Below, in pieces: positions 1-8,941 of a DNA stretch of 21,987 nucleotides. The stretch's first letter is position 1. Every line of letters starts with the position of its first letter. The DNA comes from Lunasporangiospora selenospora. Its lineage: Eukaryota > Mortierellomycota > Mortierellomycetes > Mortierellales > Mortierellaceae. Below the pieces are notes generated by a model that saw only the letters and a program-made list of their open reading frames with translations, did no database searches and was not told the DNA's origin. The translations under genes were made by a program, and so were the position numbers. Where the stretch lies: contig JAABOA010000162.1 in assembly GCA_015680635.1 (NCBI GenBank), positions 1-21,987 on the forward strand, read 5' to 3'.

Positions 1-186
1 ACGACGGGGATAGTAGCCATCAGGTCAACAAAAGAAAAAGAATTGCACCGCCCATGCAAGGAGAGGCATCCATCCCCCCATCGCGCAAGCAAAAGACCAG
101 CAATAGTGACAAGTAACAGCAAACCCATTTGCATAGCTAGACTAGCTTTTCATCTTCTTGCGTATTTTAAAGGAAATAAAAAGTGA

Positions 187-722
187 CTATGTCGATTTGA
201 CTAGCCTTTTATTGTTTGCAGAGGCGATGGTCTCTTGCATGTATTGGAGAGAAAACATTTCCTTTTTTCCTGTGCCAAGAGTGCTCAATGAGTCTTTTCC
301 AACAGAGCTGTCAGCTGCTCTTCTGACTCTTCGAATACTCACGCGTTCTTGGCTTCTATCGACGATCTCACGAGGATTAAAATCTTCCGTGAAAAGAACA
401 ACATTTCTAGTCCTCAAACCGTTCATACCCGATGGATAGTAGAGAGGTTGAAAGGGAGGGAAATGAGGAAAGGGACAATGGGTTGATTTTTTTGTTGTTT
501 TTTTTTTAAGAAAAAAAAAAGACCGATTCCAGGCGGATACTCAAGCTGACAGAAGTCTCTTTCTATTGGGTCAACACTTTCTTCAGCTCCAAGGGCTTCT
601 CTCCTTGCGTCTTGGGTTTCCACCATAGTCAATGTGTTACTTTCAGCGAGACGGATTGTCTTTACAAGCTCTGCCTTTATCCTAGCCAACTTGATCTCTC
701 TTCTGGTATCGATTTCTTGCCG
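187..722 (-). CDS. Possible two-exon gene fragment, product unknown
   Basis: Two open minus-strand stretches can be joined in frame. The upstream exon (722 to 541) starts after a possible acceptor (GTGCAG) and encodes a highly charged, probably helical segment containing REIKLARIKAELVKTIRLAE. A GTATCC donor at 540 and a TTTGAG acceptor at 414-413 would remove 128 bp of T/A-rich sequence and restore a Glu codon. The second exon (412 to 187) encodes about 74 basic, Ser-rich residues and ends in a stop. There is no ATG upstream: the upstream frame closes at a TAA near 753-755, and no first exon could be found up to 1110. I do not recognise the protein. It could be the 3' part of a small gene, a decayed gene, or chance open frames; the phase-compatible intron is the main argument in its favour. 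Confidence 0.28.
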
Positions 723-1275
723 CTGCACTTTTAGAATATCTTTATGAGGTTTTTAGCAACTTGGTTGTGATTCCCTTTTTTTAAATCGCCTGTTTTGGTT
801 GGCTAGTGGGGCTGCGTGGGTAAGGTGTATTGAACAATGATTATGGGATCCATAGTTTTCTGCGTTTGCTAGGCGAGACAAAGGGCAGGTAAGTCCGTTG
901 GGAAAGGTGATTGCTTGCATGGGGGAGGACAAAGATAAATATCGCCTATTTCAGAGGGAATTACAAAGGGAGAAAGGCTCGAATGAACATATATGATTGC
1001 AGAACCCTACACCAAGGATGCCATCGCGTGCCTGCGTTTAACCAGAATAATGGTGTTTAGGGGTGAATAGTCAACCAAAAAGGCCAAAGGGCAAGCTTTA
1101 AGGGAAACTTAAACATGCCGATATTATTTCTGATGCAGAAATCTAAAACTACGACTCGACTCGGCCACTCTCCAGGACCAAAAGGGCCGAGTCTCATCCA
1201 CTACACCACAATAGACACTGCGACGAGTCGGTCTTTTCCTTCCAGCACCAGTCTTCGCCCACGGGCCATCATTGC
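723..1275. other. Intergenic stretch, no gene recognised
   Basis: No open frame with a recognisable product was seen on either strand. The stretch lies between the possible minus-strand fragment and the first recognisable piece of the Crinkler relic. It would hold the promoter of that former gene. Confidence 0.4.
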
Positions 1276-4200
1276 TTGTCAAACTCACGCACTCTCTTTT
1301 GCCACCATTGCTTGTATATATTTAAAACTCATCAAGACCAAGAAGACTCCCGAGTTTGACGACATTGCTGCTGATAAGCTCTCTCTCTCTCTCTCTCTCT
1401 CTCTGACGCATCTCTCACCCTGCCAATGCGATACACAAGCACCAGCCTATTCTCCTAAGCGCGGTTGATTCTCCCACCGAGCTCAACCCACCGACGACAT
1501 TGCTGATGTCTTTCCAGAAGCACCGCTCAAAAAGACAATCCACCCTCCTCCCACAGGTATGGGACGCGTTTTGCTGATTGATCTCCACCAGCATGTCACC
1601 CCGCTAACTTTATTTTTCTTTCTCTCCATCGCACTTGGTCCATACCCCTGTGCCTTCCCGCTCATTTACACCAGCTCCTGGCCACTCATTGGATGGCTCT
1701 TGCCCCAACACGCCCCTGACTAGAACGCATGCATTTGTGTCTCAATTTTCCCTGCCAATTTTTTCTTGGAGTGTCTAACTTTAGTGCTTCCTCATGTAAC
1801 TAGGCGACCTCCATACCGACATCAAAAGGATCACGGACTAATTCTTTGCACCGGGATCAGCCGTGGACAAGTTTCTCGACGCGTTTATGTGAGGTCAAGG
1901 ATCACTGTACGCTACCAAAGGACCTTTTCGAGGCCTGCCGCGAGCTTGGCGTCGCAACATGCGAAAAGCACCTGAGACACGCCCCAGTTTGCTATTCATG
2001 GACCTCTCTGACCCGTCTACGCCTGACTCGGTATTAAGGAACCACACAGCTGATTCTATTATCGAAAAGGCTGAGCAAAATAACCTATCCAATATACCCA
2101 GTAGGATGTCAGCCTAGATACCAGTGGCTACTTTCCCTCCTTTATGTCCACATTACCTTGCACTTACATATTTTTTCTTTCTTACTTTTGTCCACATGAA
2201 AGTCTTTGGCGTCTCTGGTAAGCTACATGCTACAAGGCGCATTCTGTGGATACTACTCGATAACTCTGAAGCGTGAACTGACTGTTGTTTGCGCTTTTTT
2301 GTGCTGGAATAGGCTGTGGTAAGATCCGTGCTGCGATCGAGCTTCTCTCTCAGCACTGGCGATTCTAATTCAACGCGTCAAGTAACGACTGGGGATCATC
2401 AGACATGATGACGCCTCGTGGTTCTGTCCGTGATCGCTTGAAAGATTTCCAGGCACCCTACATGGACCTCGAAGTCAACGACGCCTATGCACAGAAGATC
2501 ACATTCTTGCTGTTTCTCTCTCGTCTTCTCGTCTTCAAGCACTGCTTGAGCATCCCTGATATCAGCGAGACATTTAACAATGCACTCACCTGCAAGTGTG
2601 TCCTCGTGTACTCTTCCAAGACTTTTTCACCGCGCTATTCCTCAAGCTCCTTAATCTCCAACATCACGGTCTGGTTCCTCTCTCACTACTAATCCGCGAT
2701 GTGTGTGAGGATACAAAAGGACGCCTTGTCAGGCACGGATGTCTACCAAAGATCAAGGATAACACCAGACTCCTAGTCGTCAATGACGTGGCACAGTTCC
2801 TTGGCGATCAGTTCAACGGCCCCTCCAGGTCAGAGTCATACTCGGTGAATCCCGCGCAGTCATTGCTTTCACCTATCCTGCAAGCGTTTCGTTATATCGG
2901 CTCACACCAACTTACGTTGGTCACTTGTGGTACAGGGTTCTCGATTACTACGCCCTTCTGGGTTCGGTGCTTTGGGTCAGACTTGAAGGACAACTCTAGG
3001 TACTTTGAGGTAAGTTGATCGGTAAGTTTGGCTCTGGCTATTTTCGCTTTCTTGCTCTGGCCGATGCATTTATAACATGATTTTTTTTCAGTTTTTTTTT
3101 CGCACGATAGCATATCGAGGCTCCTGGCTTCACGACACCCGGATCGATCGTGTGCAGAGATGTCTTTCAAATTGTCAAGCTAAACCTTTGACGAGCGTCT
3201 TCCACAAGATGCAGTCGCCATGCTGTTCGACAAAGTTCACGGGTCGATACCGAGACGCAACTGTAGCGATTGTTTGTACATGTCACTTGCAACGAGGACA
3301 GGACAGAGAGGGCTGGCAAAATAACCATGTGCTTACCTCATGCTTTATTTCTTTTGCTCTAGGAGAAAATAATGGAGCATAGTGGACCAGAAAAATGGAG
3401 GGCACTCATTGAGGATACTGAGGGCAAGCTCGTTTCATGGGAGTACAAGACCGTCAAAAGTAACCTCTGCTAGGAGCTCCTCTGCATCGAAGTAAAGCAG
3501 AACGAAGAGCAGAGACAAGAGCAGAGACAAATGAGAGGATACGGTGCTTGATATTCTTCGCTTCTTCTTCTACAGGCGTTGCTTTTGGGGCGAACGCTCG
3601 CTCGAGCTCGGCAGCGTCAATGCATCACTGATAAAGAGCGCCTTTGGTCGGATAAAGTTCGTTAACAAGGAAGCTATCACTGTTGCCTACGAACCCTTCG
3701 TTTCCAAGGCAGTGGAGAGTTAATTCAACGCAACAGACCCAGGTCTACAAGCGGACCTCAGGAGCTTGATGAATCGATCGGACGAAACTGCCAAAGGAAG
3801 CCTCTTTGAGCGGTACATGATGACTATTTTCTGCGAGAGTTTCAGCGGGAGACTTCCCCTTGAGTGGCCACACCAGAACAGGCCCCAATCGCGGAAATAT
3901 ATCCTGGCCTTGTCGGCACGGTGGGTACTGTTGGATGGAAAGAACCTTCACTCCTGCAAGGCGCGACTCATTCGGCAATATCGATGGAGGAGTTCATAGA
4001 CGCTCACGCCAATCACCATTCAAGTCGCAAAAACATCCCTGTCGCTCTGTTCTTCTTCCCCAAGACCAAGCCGTCAGGAACAGACATGGCTTTCTACATC
4101 CGCATCGACGATCGCTTGGTGATCCCTGTCTTTGCCCAGGCTAGCTTTCACGAGGAACAGATCAATAGCAGTGCACTCCTTTCCTTCAAGACACCTGATC

Positions 4201-4606
4201 TTTTTTTCTTTCTCTTTTTTTTTATTAATTCAAACAGATAAAGTTGTATCAAGGCTCTTCTAGCCTCTATCAAAGTCTTTGGAATAAGGCACTGGCCACA
4301 GAATTGGGGCTCTGCATTGAGGATCATGTCAAGGAGTTCCGGATGTTCTGTCCCAACAATGTCTATACCAGCATGGTCGTCGCCTATCCCATGGCACATT
4401 CTTGCTTCTTGGAATCAATCAGAGCACCTCCGGTCGACGTAAGTGGCGTACAGCAGGTGTTGATCCGCATCAACAATAACAACTTTGGGCAGATCTTTCC
4501 CAAAGACCATGTCATGTTCATTGATAGACTTAGGAGCACGGGAAAACGGCGGGCTGCGGACTTTGACAGGGATGATAAAGATCATCTTAAGAAGCCAAGG
4601 GCATGA
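1276..4606 (+). pseudogene. Decayed Crinkler-type NTPase/nuclease effector-like gene
   Basis: Fragments match, in order, the Crinkler architecture I know from Mortierella-type fungi: ubiquitin-like header, P-loop NTPase, PD-(D/E)XK-like nuclease. Header pieces: a possible N-terminus at 1276 (TTG where ATG is expected, then SNSRTLFC), LIKTKKTPEFDDIAADKL at 1328-1380, and DDIADVFPEAPLKKTIH near 1493-1543. Likely introns: 1557-1803, 2101-2202, 2218-2312, 3010-3110, 3272-3362 and 4140-4237. The NTPase carries GVSGCGKI (Walker A Ser/Thr now Ile) and LLVVNDVAQF (Walker B Glu now Val). The C-terminus holds PSGTDMAFYIRI and NNFGQIFPKDHVMF. In-frame stops: TAA 1839-1841, TGA 1890-1892, TAA 2366-2368, TAG 3471-3473, TAA 3721-3723. 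Frame changes occur near 1490, 2590, 3135, 3187, 3233, between 3474 and 3540, and near 3875. An AATAAA signal at 4658-4663 survives. A functional product is very unlikely. The role of intact relatives in fungi is largely unknown. Confidence 0.9.
1379..1404. repeat. (CT)13 microsatellite inside the Crinkler header
   Basis: Thirteen perfect CT units lie directly after the codons for DIAADKL, where intact relatives usually continue with a short Leu/Trp-containing strand. The run encodes an artificial Leu-Ser repeat, and the expected sequence after it is not recognisable until about 1437. It is probably a slippage expansion in a no longer selected coding stretch. Confidence 0.95.
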
Positions 4607-4657
4607 TCATTAGCTATAGTGCGTTCTCCATTCAATAGCGATAGTCACCATGTTTTG

Positions 4658-4663
4658 AATAAA
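4658..4663 (+). terminator. AATAAA polyadenylation signal of the Crinkler relic
   Basis: AATAAA lies 52 nt after the terminal TGA (4604-4606) of the Crinkler pseudogene, the usual spacing for a fungal 3' end. It shows that the original 3' end of the gene is still present. Confidence 0.55.
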
Positions 4664-4798
4664 GCATGCAGTTTGGCGGTATATTTTGGGTGTCAGGGTG
4701 ATGATAGTAGATGGATATGCATATGAGCTGTCCCAGGTTGTTTAGAAGGCTGATGGCACTTGAGTCCAGACTATGATGTAGTGGGCAAATGAGCGAGG

Positions 4799-4895
4799 AC
4801 ACAACATACAGCCGTTCAACCAACATACAACACTCATTCAACCAACAAACAACATTCAGTATAAAAACAACATTCAACAAGCAACAATCAACACA
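4799..4895. repeat. CAACA/ATTCAACC-rich low-complexity stretch
   Basis: Imperfect repeats of CAACA, TTCAACCAAC and AACATTCA alternate over about 95 bp (for example ATTCAACCAACAAACAACAT). On the minus strand the same stretch gives a Val/Leu/Asn-rich open frame, which I regard as a by-product of the repeat. Confidence 0.6.
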
Positions 4896-5502
4896 GATAA
4901 AACAGAGTTCAAGGGCCTAACTTGCTGCAATTTCTGCGCACAACCCTCTCGCTGACTTTATGCATTGCACATCAACTTTGACTGCTGGAGAGTGTTTCCA
5001 GAGCCATTCGGTGCCTTGAGAGTTGTCGCCATTGGCATGAAAACTTTAGATTAATTACAGCTTCTGTCAGTACCGAATCACCCATTGTACCTCCATGGTA
5101 TCAATTCACTGTGACATCCTTTGAACACATAATACCCAAAGTTTCTTCAAACCCTTTAGTTGTTCCAGCCCGTTTTCCGGGGTCGTCTCAATAAACTCTT
5201 TTTAAGAACCCTTCTAACAGTGTAGACACGAAGGAACAGATCCATTCCCTTTGTAAGATACCGAGATACTGCTCTTCAAGGTTTTTTGAATCTGGAATGA
5301 CGTTCATAGACGCATTGCTGGAGCTGCTTGCCTTACTGGGCGCAAGTGTCCTTGAGACATCAACGCCTTGTCATCCGTCCAAATGCTCGCTGACACTGAC
5401 CATGGGATACGAGTAATTATGGTCCCGAGTACCTCGAGAGCCATCTAGCATACACAGGGATTACGAGTATCACAATGTGCGTCAATAAATAGTCAGCCTC
5501 TC

Positions 5503-5536
5503 GGTAAGTGGCCCAGTTGCCGACAGGCCACTTACC
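5503..5536. repeat. Perfect 11-bp inverted repeat (hairpin)
   Basis: GGTAAGTGGCC at 5503-5513 is exactly complementary to GGCCACTTACC at 5526-5536, with a 12-nt spacer. Each arm also contains a splice-donor-like GTAAGT on one strand. No gene is recognised around it, so its role is unknown. Confidence 0.85.
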
Positions 5537-5880
5537 ATCGTTTGTGATCAAGATCATGAGTCTCGGGCTGAAAGGCAAGATCGATCTAATGAATCTGAAC
5601 AATGAACTGGTCTCTTTCAGCCGATACAAAGTGAGCCTATTATCCAAAGAGCGTGAAGCGCTAGCACCTATCGTTCAAGCCCAGCATTAGGACAAGGAAT
5701 GTGTCTGAGAAATTGGATACCATGTCGACTGGCGAGAAGACAGGAACGAATCGTATATTCCGGTTGTCAGCACAAAGAGTAGAGAGAGTAGGCAGGTGAC
5801 TCTTTACGGTGATTTGCTTGCTTGTTAGCAAATTCTCTTCTTGCTGACCACCTGCAGGTGAATATTGCTCGCAGAGCGAA

Positions 5881-5886
5881 TTTATT
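5881..5886 (-). terminator. AATAAA signal after the KNH-like gene
   Basis: On the minus strand AATAAA follows the TAA stop (5897-5895) after only 8 nt. It is nested in the palindrome CGAATTTATTCG (5877-5888). This gives the KNH-like gene a very short 3' UTR if it is used. Confidence 0.5.
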
Positions 5887-5894
5887 CGTCTGTT

Positions 5895-6551
5895 TTACAC
5901 AATGAGATAGGCGAAAACACCAGAAAGAACTAGCACCAATGCTGTGACAAAACCTGCAGGAAGCACAAATGGGGCTGCGTTCGAGTTCTTGCCGACAACG
6001 GGGTCCTCTCTCTTTTGCAATTGCCGCTTATCCTTCTTGCACTTTTCGATTGTGAACGCCTCTGATTCGTAAACTGGCGAAGCTCCTCCATTCGAGAACT
6101 GGATATGGAAGCCCTATGGTTGCCGAAAAGAAGAGACCTCTGGTCAGTACACTGGCGGGACAGTCCTCGATGGATACAAGGATACGATAGTGGTCCGCTA
6201 CCCTCCAAATATTTTAAACAGTACCTTGCCGTGCTGGACCATGCCTTCTGGGACTTTGAACGTCAACTTGGAGCCCGTGTTGTAGTCCTTGGCAATCTCG
6301 GCCACTATCCCATCTGTAAGGCAGATCTCTCCGTCACACTCTGCTCCAATGACTGTAAGACTGACCTGCCAGGAATTCACACCATCCTGGTGGTCGTCCG
6401 TGACCTCGATATTGTATGTCTTTCCAGGAGACCATTTGGTGGAGGCCTTTGGGTTGGTGACCGTGATCGTCGCAGAAACAAGGGAGAAGAGACAGCACTC
6501 TAGGAGGACGAGAACGACTAGAGCGAGACGCCTGGCTGAGCTGTGGTTCAT
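5895..6551 (-). CDS. KRE9/KNH-like secreted, membrane-anchored cell-wall protein
   Basis: Two exons (6551-6225 and 6113-5895) with a 111-bp intron (donor GTACTG, acceptor CCATAG, phase 0) give 181 residues. Residues 1-27 form a clear signal peptide, with cleavage expected after SLVSA. The mature part begins TITVTNPKASTKWSPGKTYN, the typical start of the yeast cell-wall synthesis KRE9/KNH1 N-terminal Ig-like domain (also called the Ser-Thr-rich GPI-anchored family in fungi). It runs to about residue 130 (FSNGGASPVYESEAFTI). A basic linker (KKDKRQLQKRED) follows, then a hydrophobic tail (about 158-181) ending directly at the stop, which fits a GPI-anchor signal or a single membrane helix. Relatives act in beta-1,6-glucan assembly or as surface proteins; the role here is inferred. 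The start has a good ACAACAACATG context. Confidence 0.85.
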
Positions 6552-7929
6552 GTTGTTGTTGTAGAGATGAAAGTGGGTGTTGAGGACGGGTTCTTTCTTT
6601 TTTTATCCCGTTGGAACGTTGGGGAAGGGTTACCGTTCGGGTCTAGATGACTATCGAAAAGTAGGAGCGGTACAGACGAATGTAAGAATGTAGGAGACGG
6701 GCTGCTGACGGGAAGAGAGAGAAAAGGTGAGTGCGAGTCTGGAAGGAAAGGGTCTTTTTAGGCGAGTCAGATCCCCTTATATGCGCTTTCTCCCATGCTC
6801 GTGGACCAACACTTCCACGACACTGCTGGCTGGGCCTTCTGGCACGAACGAAAAAAAAATAAAGGAGTGAGCGGTTTCCTTGCGCCTGGTCTGGCGTGAG
6901 GTGTGTGTTATGCACGACCGATGTGTGTGAGCGTGCTGAGCAAAGGGGTGGATGTATGGAATGGGAATCAGGACATGGGACGAGAACGCGGATGGGTGAG
7001 AGAAAGAGATGGAAAGACGAATGAATGCGCATCACCCCCTGCAGCACTATGACCAAACAGCCACAGGTATCCGGTGAGCCCCCGTTCTCCTTTGCCCCTT
7101 CTCCAGGGTGCCCGCCGTAGTCCAGTGACAAGATGGTGCACGGCGTGTGCTGTTCCCACCGAGCCATCAAACATGAGCCACAGTGATAAGGAGGATAGCA
7201 CACACTCCTCGGTCCGCTATTGCTTTCTCTACTCGCACAGTATGTTACTGGAAGTCTCTAGAGTCCGAATCAGCGCCCAACCCACGCCGATGCTTCGCCT
7301 TCCTTCTTTCCTCAACATGATTTATGGGTTCATCGTCGCTCTTAACCTTCTCTTGAATACCGTCCAGACTCCGCACCGCAATAGCCGCCTGGTCACCTGG
7401 TCACCTGGTCAGCAAGCTGTGCCTCGAGTGCCTCACTGCCGTCTGCCTGTCTGCCGACCATGCTTTGTTCACTCTGTTTCCAAGCCAAGCAACACCATTG
7501 GACATGACCCTGAGTTGGCAGTGCTACAAGCCAGTTGTCTCTTATGGACTCATTCCGGGCTCTTTTGCGCCAATGGAGGGGGGAAACCCATCGTTATCTT
7601 TCTATCCATCCACTCCTGCCACCTTCCTCTCGGCTACTGGGCCATCATCCCCTGTTCAAAAGTGTCATCAAGAGGGAGATCGAAGCTTTGGGGTGGAAAG
7701 GCAGATTTTTTATTATGTACAGCTGTTAGGGGTCGCTCTATGTGGATGGATCTTATCGACCATGCTCCTTGTTTGCTGTAGAAGAGAGAAGAGGTGCGTT
7801 GTATTTTTTTTTTGTTTTCCTGCTGTGATAAAAATATACCATTGGATGTTGAGTGAAGAGTCACTAGGGCGCAGGAGCTTCCTTAACTGCTTTGCCTCCC
7901 ACCTCATTATTGGATTTTAGTTCTTTTTT
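6552..7929. other. Long intergenic stretch with overlapping open frames
   Basis: This 1.38 kb holds the promoter and 5' UTR of the KNH-like gene, including A/T-rich GGGATAAAAAAAG about 55 bp upstream of its ATG and CATATAAGG near 6775-6782. It also reaches the 3' end of MBF1. Three sizeable open frames overlap: minus 6643-7203, plus 7074-7781 and plus 7465-7920. None has a protein I recognise or a convincing start context, and their compositions (Pro/Ser/Cys/Arg/His-rich) look non-coding. Confidence 0.4.
7388..7411. repeat. Three tandem copies of CCTGGTCA
   Basis: Perfect 8-bp units at 7388-7395, 7396-7403 and 7404-7411 in the intergenic stretch between MBF1 and the KNH-like gene. It is probably a slippage product. 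Confidence 0.9.
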
Positions 7930-8541
7930 CTACTTCTTTCCGTAGGTCAAAGGCGAGCCAATCTCCTTGCCACGAAGCTTGACTGCAAGGACACGCTCGA
8001 GCTTTCCGAGAATCTGCTGGTTGGGGACGGCACGGCCAGCCTCATAGTCGTTGATCTGGATGCAAACAACAGTGGTACAAAGGTAAGGGACTGTGTCAGT
8101 TCTCATCAACCGTCAGGAGGCCGAAGCAAAGGCCTCGCCAAAAACTGCTTGGTTCAGGGCAGTGTAGAGAGGCAGTAAGCCTCGAAATGGATAAAAAGAC
8201 AACAGCATGGATATGGCACTTACGACAGTCTGCTTCTCGTTGACCTTGACACCGAGCTCCTTCTGGTTCATCTTGAGCTCAATGCGAGCCTTGGCAATGG
8301 CCTTGCCGACATCCATGGAAACGGCCTTGGGGGCAATGATCTCCTCCGACTCTGCGACCTTGGCAATGCGACGGAAGTCAGTGCCAGTGTGTCCAGCATT
8401 GGAGAGGACCTTGCGTTCTGTGGAGACGACAGCACCCGCACGACGGGCGGCATTGATGTCGGAGGAAGAGCGAGAGACCTTGGTCTGCTCAGAGCGCTTG
8501 CGAAGAACAATGTCTTCATCCCAGCCAACGTTTCCAGACAT
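7930..8541 (-). CDS. MBF1: Multiprotein-bridging factor 1 (transcription coactivator)
   Basis: Two exons (8541-8224 and 8055-7930) with a 168-bp intron (donor GTAAGT, acceptor ATCCAG, phase 0) encode 147 residues, the usual MBF1 length. The start [16 protein letters not shown] fits the N-terminal MBF1 domain. Residues about 79-131 form the Cro/C1-type helix-turn-helix ([14 protein letters not shown], then [14 protein letters not shown]), and the protein ends with [22 protein letters not shown]1 bridges sequence-specific activators (GCN4 in yeast) and TBP, and it also limits frameshifting on collided ribosomes in yeast. The intron falls inside the DNA-binding-like domain between TV and INDYE. 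The 5' leader on the transcript side contains a run of ten C (8559-8568). The neighbour upstream is POP5 in the same orientation, 400 bp away. Confidence 0.96.
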
Positions 8542-8558
8542 GATGATTGAGTATTTGT

Positions 8559-8568
8559 GGGGGGGGGG
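8559..8568. repeat. G10 run in the MBF1 5' leader
   Basis: Ten consecutive G on the plus strand, read as C10 in the MBF1 leader 18-27 nt before the ATG. The surrounding leader is pyrimidine-rich. The tract length could vary and may affect translation; that is inference. Confidence 0.8.
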
Positions 8569-8941
8569 TGAGGGTGTGTTTTGGGTAGAGAGTGAGAGCG
8601 AGCGAAGGATCACTGGATGAGAAGGATGAGAAGGATAGATTAAGAGAACAGCCGATGGCAACAAAGAGATGGAATAAGCGGATCAGAGGTTGGATAATGA
8701 AATCTTCGATACCCTTCTCTTTTGTACTCCAACTTTCACGTTCATGTACGAAGAATTTAGTGGTGGCGGGGAATCTGGCCCAGCTTGCAAAAAGGAGAAA
8801 ATAGGCATCCCCTTTTGGCATGTCTCTCATAAAAAAAATGTAAAAAAAAAAAGCTGGCATTCCGCTCTTTAGTAAAATACAGGAAAGAAGAAAAGCTATA
8901 TTACAAGGTGTGGCCTAAGAAAGCAATAAAGGTGTGCCACA

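Larger units (their letters stand above)
4664..5880. other. Intergenic stretch of 1.2 kb, no gene recognised
   Basis: Apart from the low-complexity stretch at 4799-4895 and the hairpin at 5503-5536, I see no supported gene. A plus-strand open frame of about 60 codons ends at 5690 (containing SLGLKGKIDLMNLNNELVSF). It has no recognisable relatives, and its only ATG lies inside it at 5556. Confidence 0.45.

Noticed and set aside
1115-1468. Plus-strand open frame of 117 codons as an independent gene
   Set aside because: Only its middle (LIKTKKTPEF...DKL) is meaningful and it belongs to the Crinkler header. The rest is untranslated or repeat-derived, and the end is the CT microsatellite.
1839-3723. 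Stop-codon reassignment or programmed readthrough to rescue the Crinkler gene
   Set aside because: All three stop codons are involved, and intact neighbours end with TAA, TAG and TGA. Several frameshifts also remain unexplained.
3864-4241. Plus-strand 125-codon frame as a separate nuclease gene
   Set aside because: It starts inside the Crinkler relic, lacks a promoter of its own, and its end runs into the T-rich intron 4140-4237.
4632-4880. Minus-strand 82-codon Val/Leu/Asn-rich frame
   Set aside because: It is produced by the CAACA-type low-complexity stretch and overlaps the 3' flank of the Crinkler relic.
8207-8620. Plus-strand 137-codon frame
   Set aside because: It is antisense to MBF1 exon 1, whose protein is clearly recognisable.
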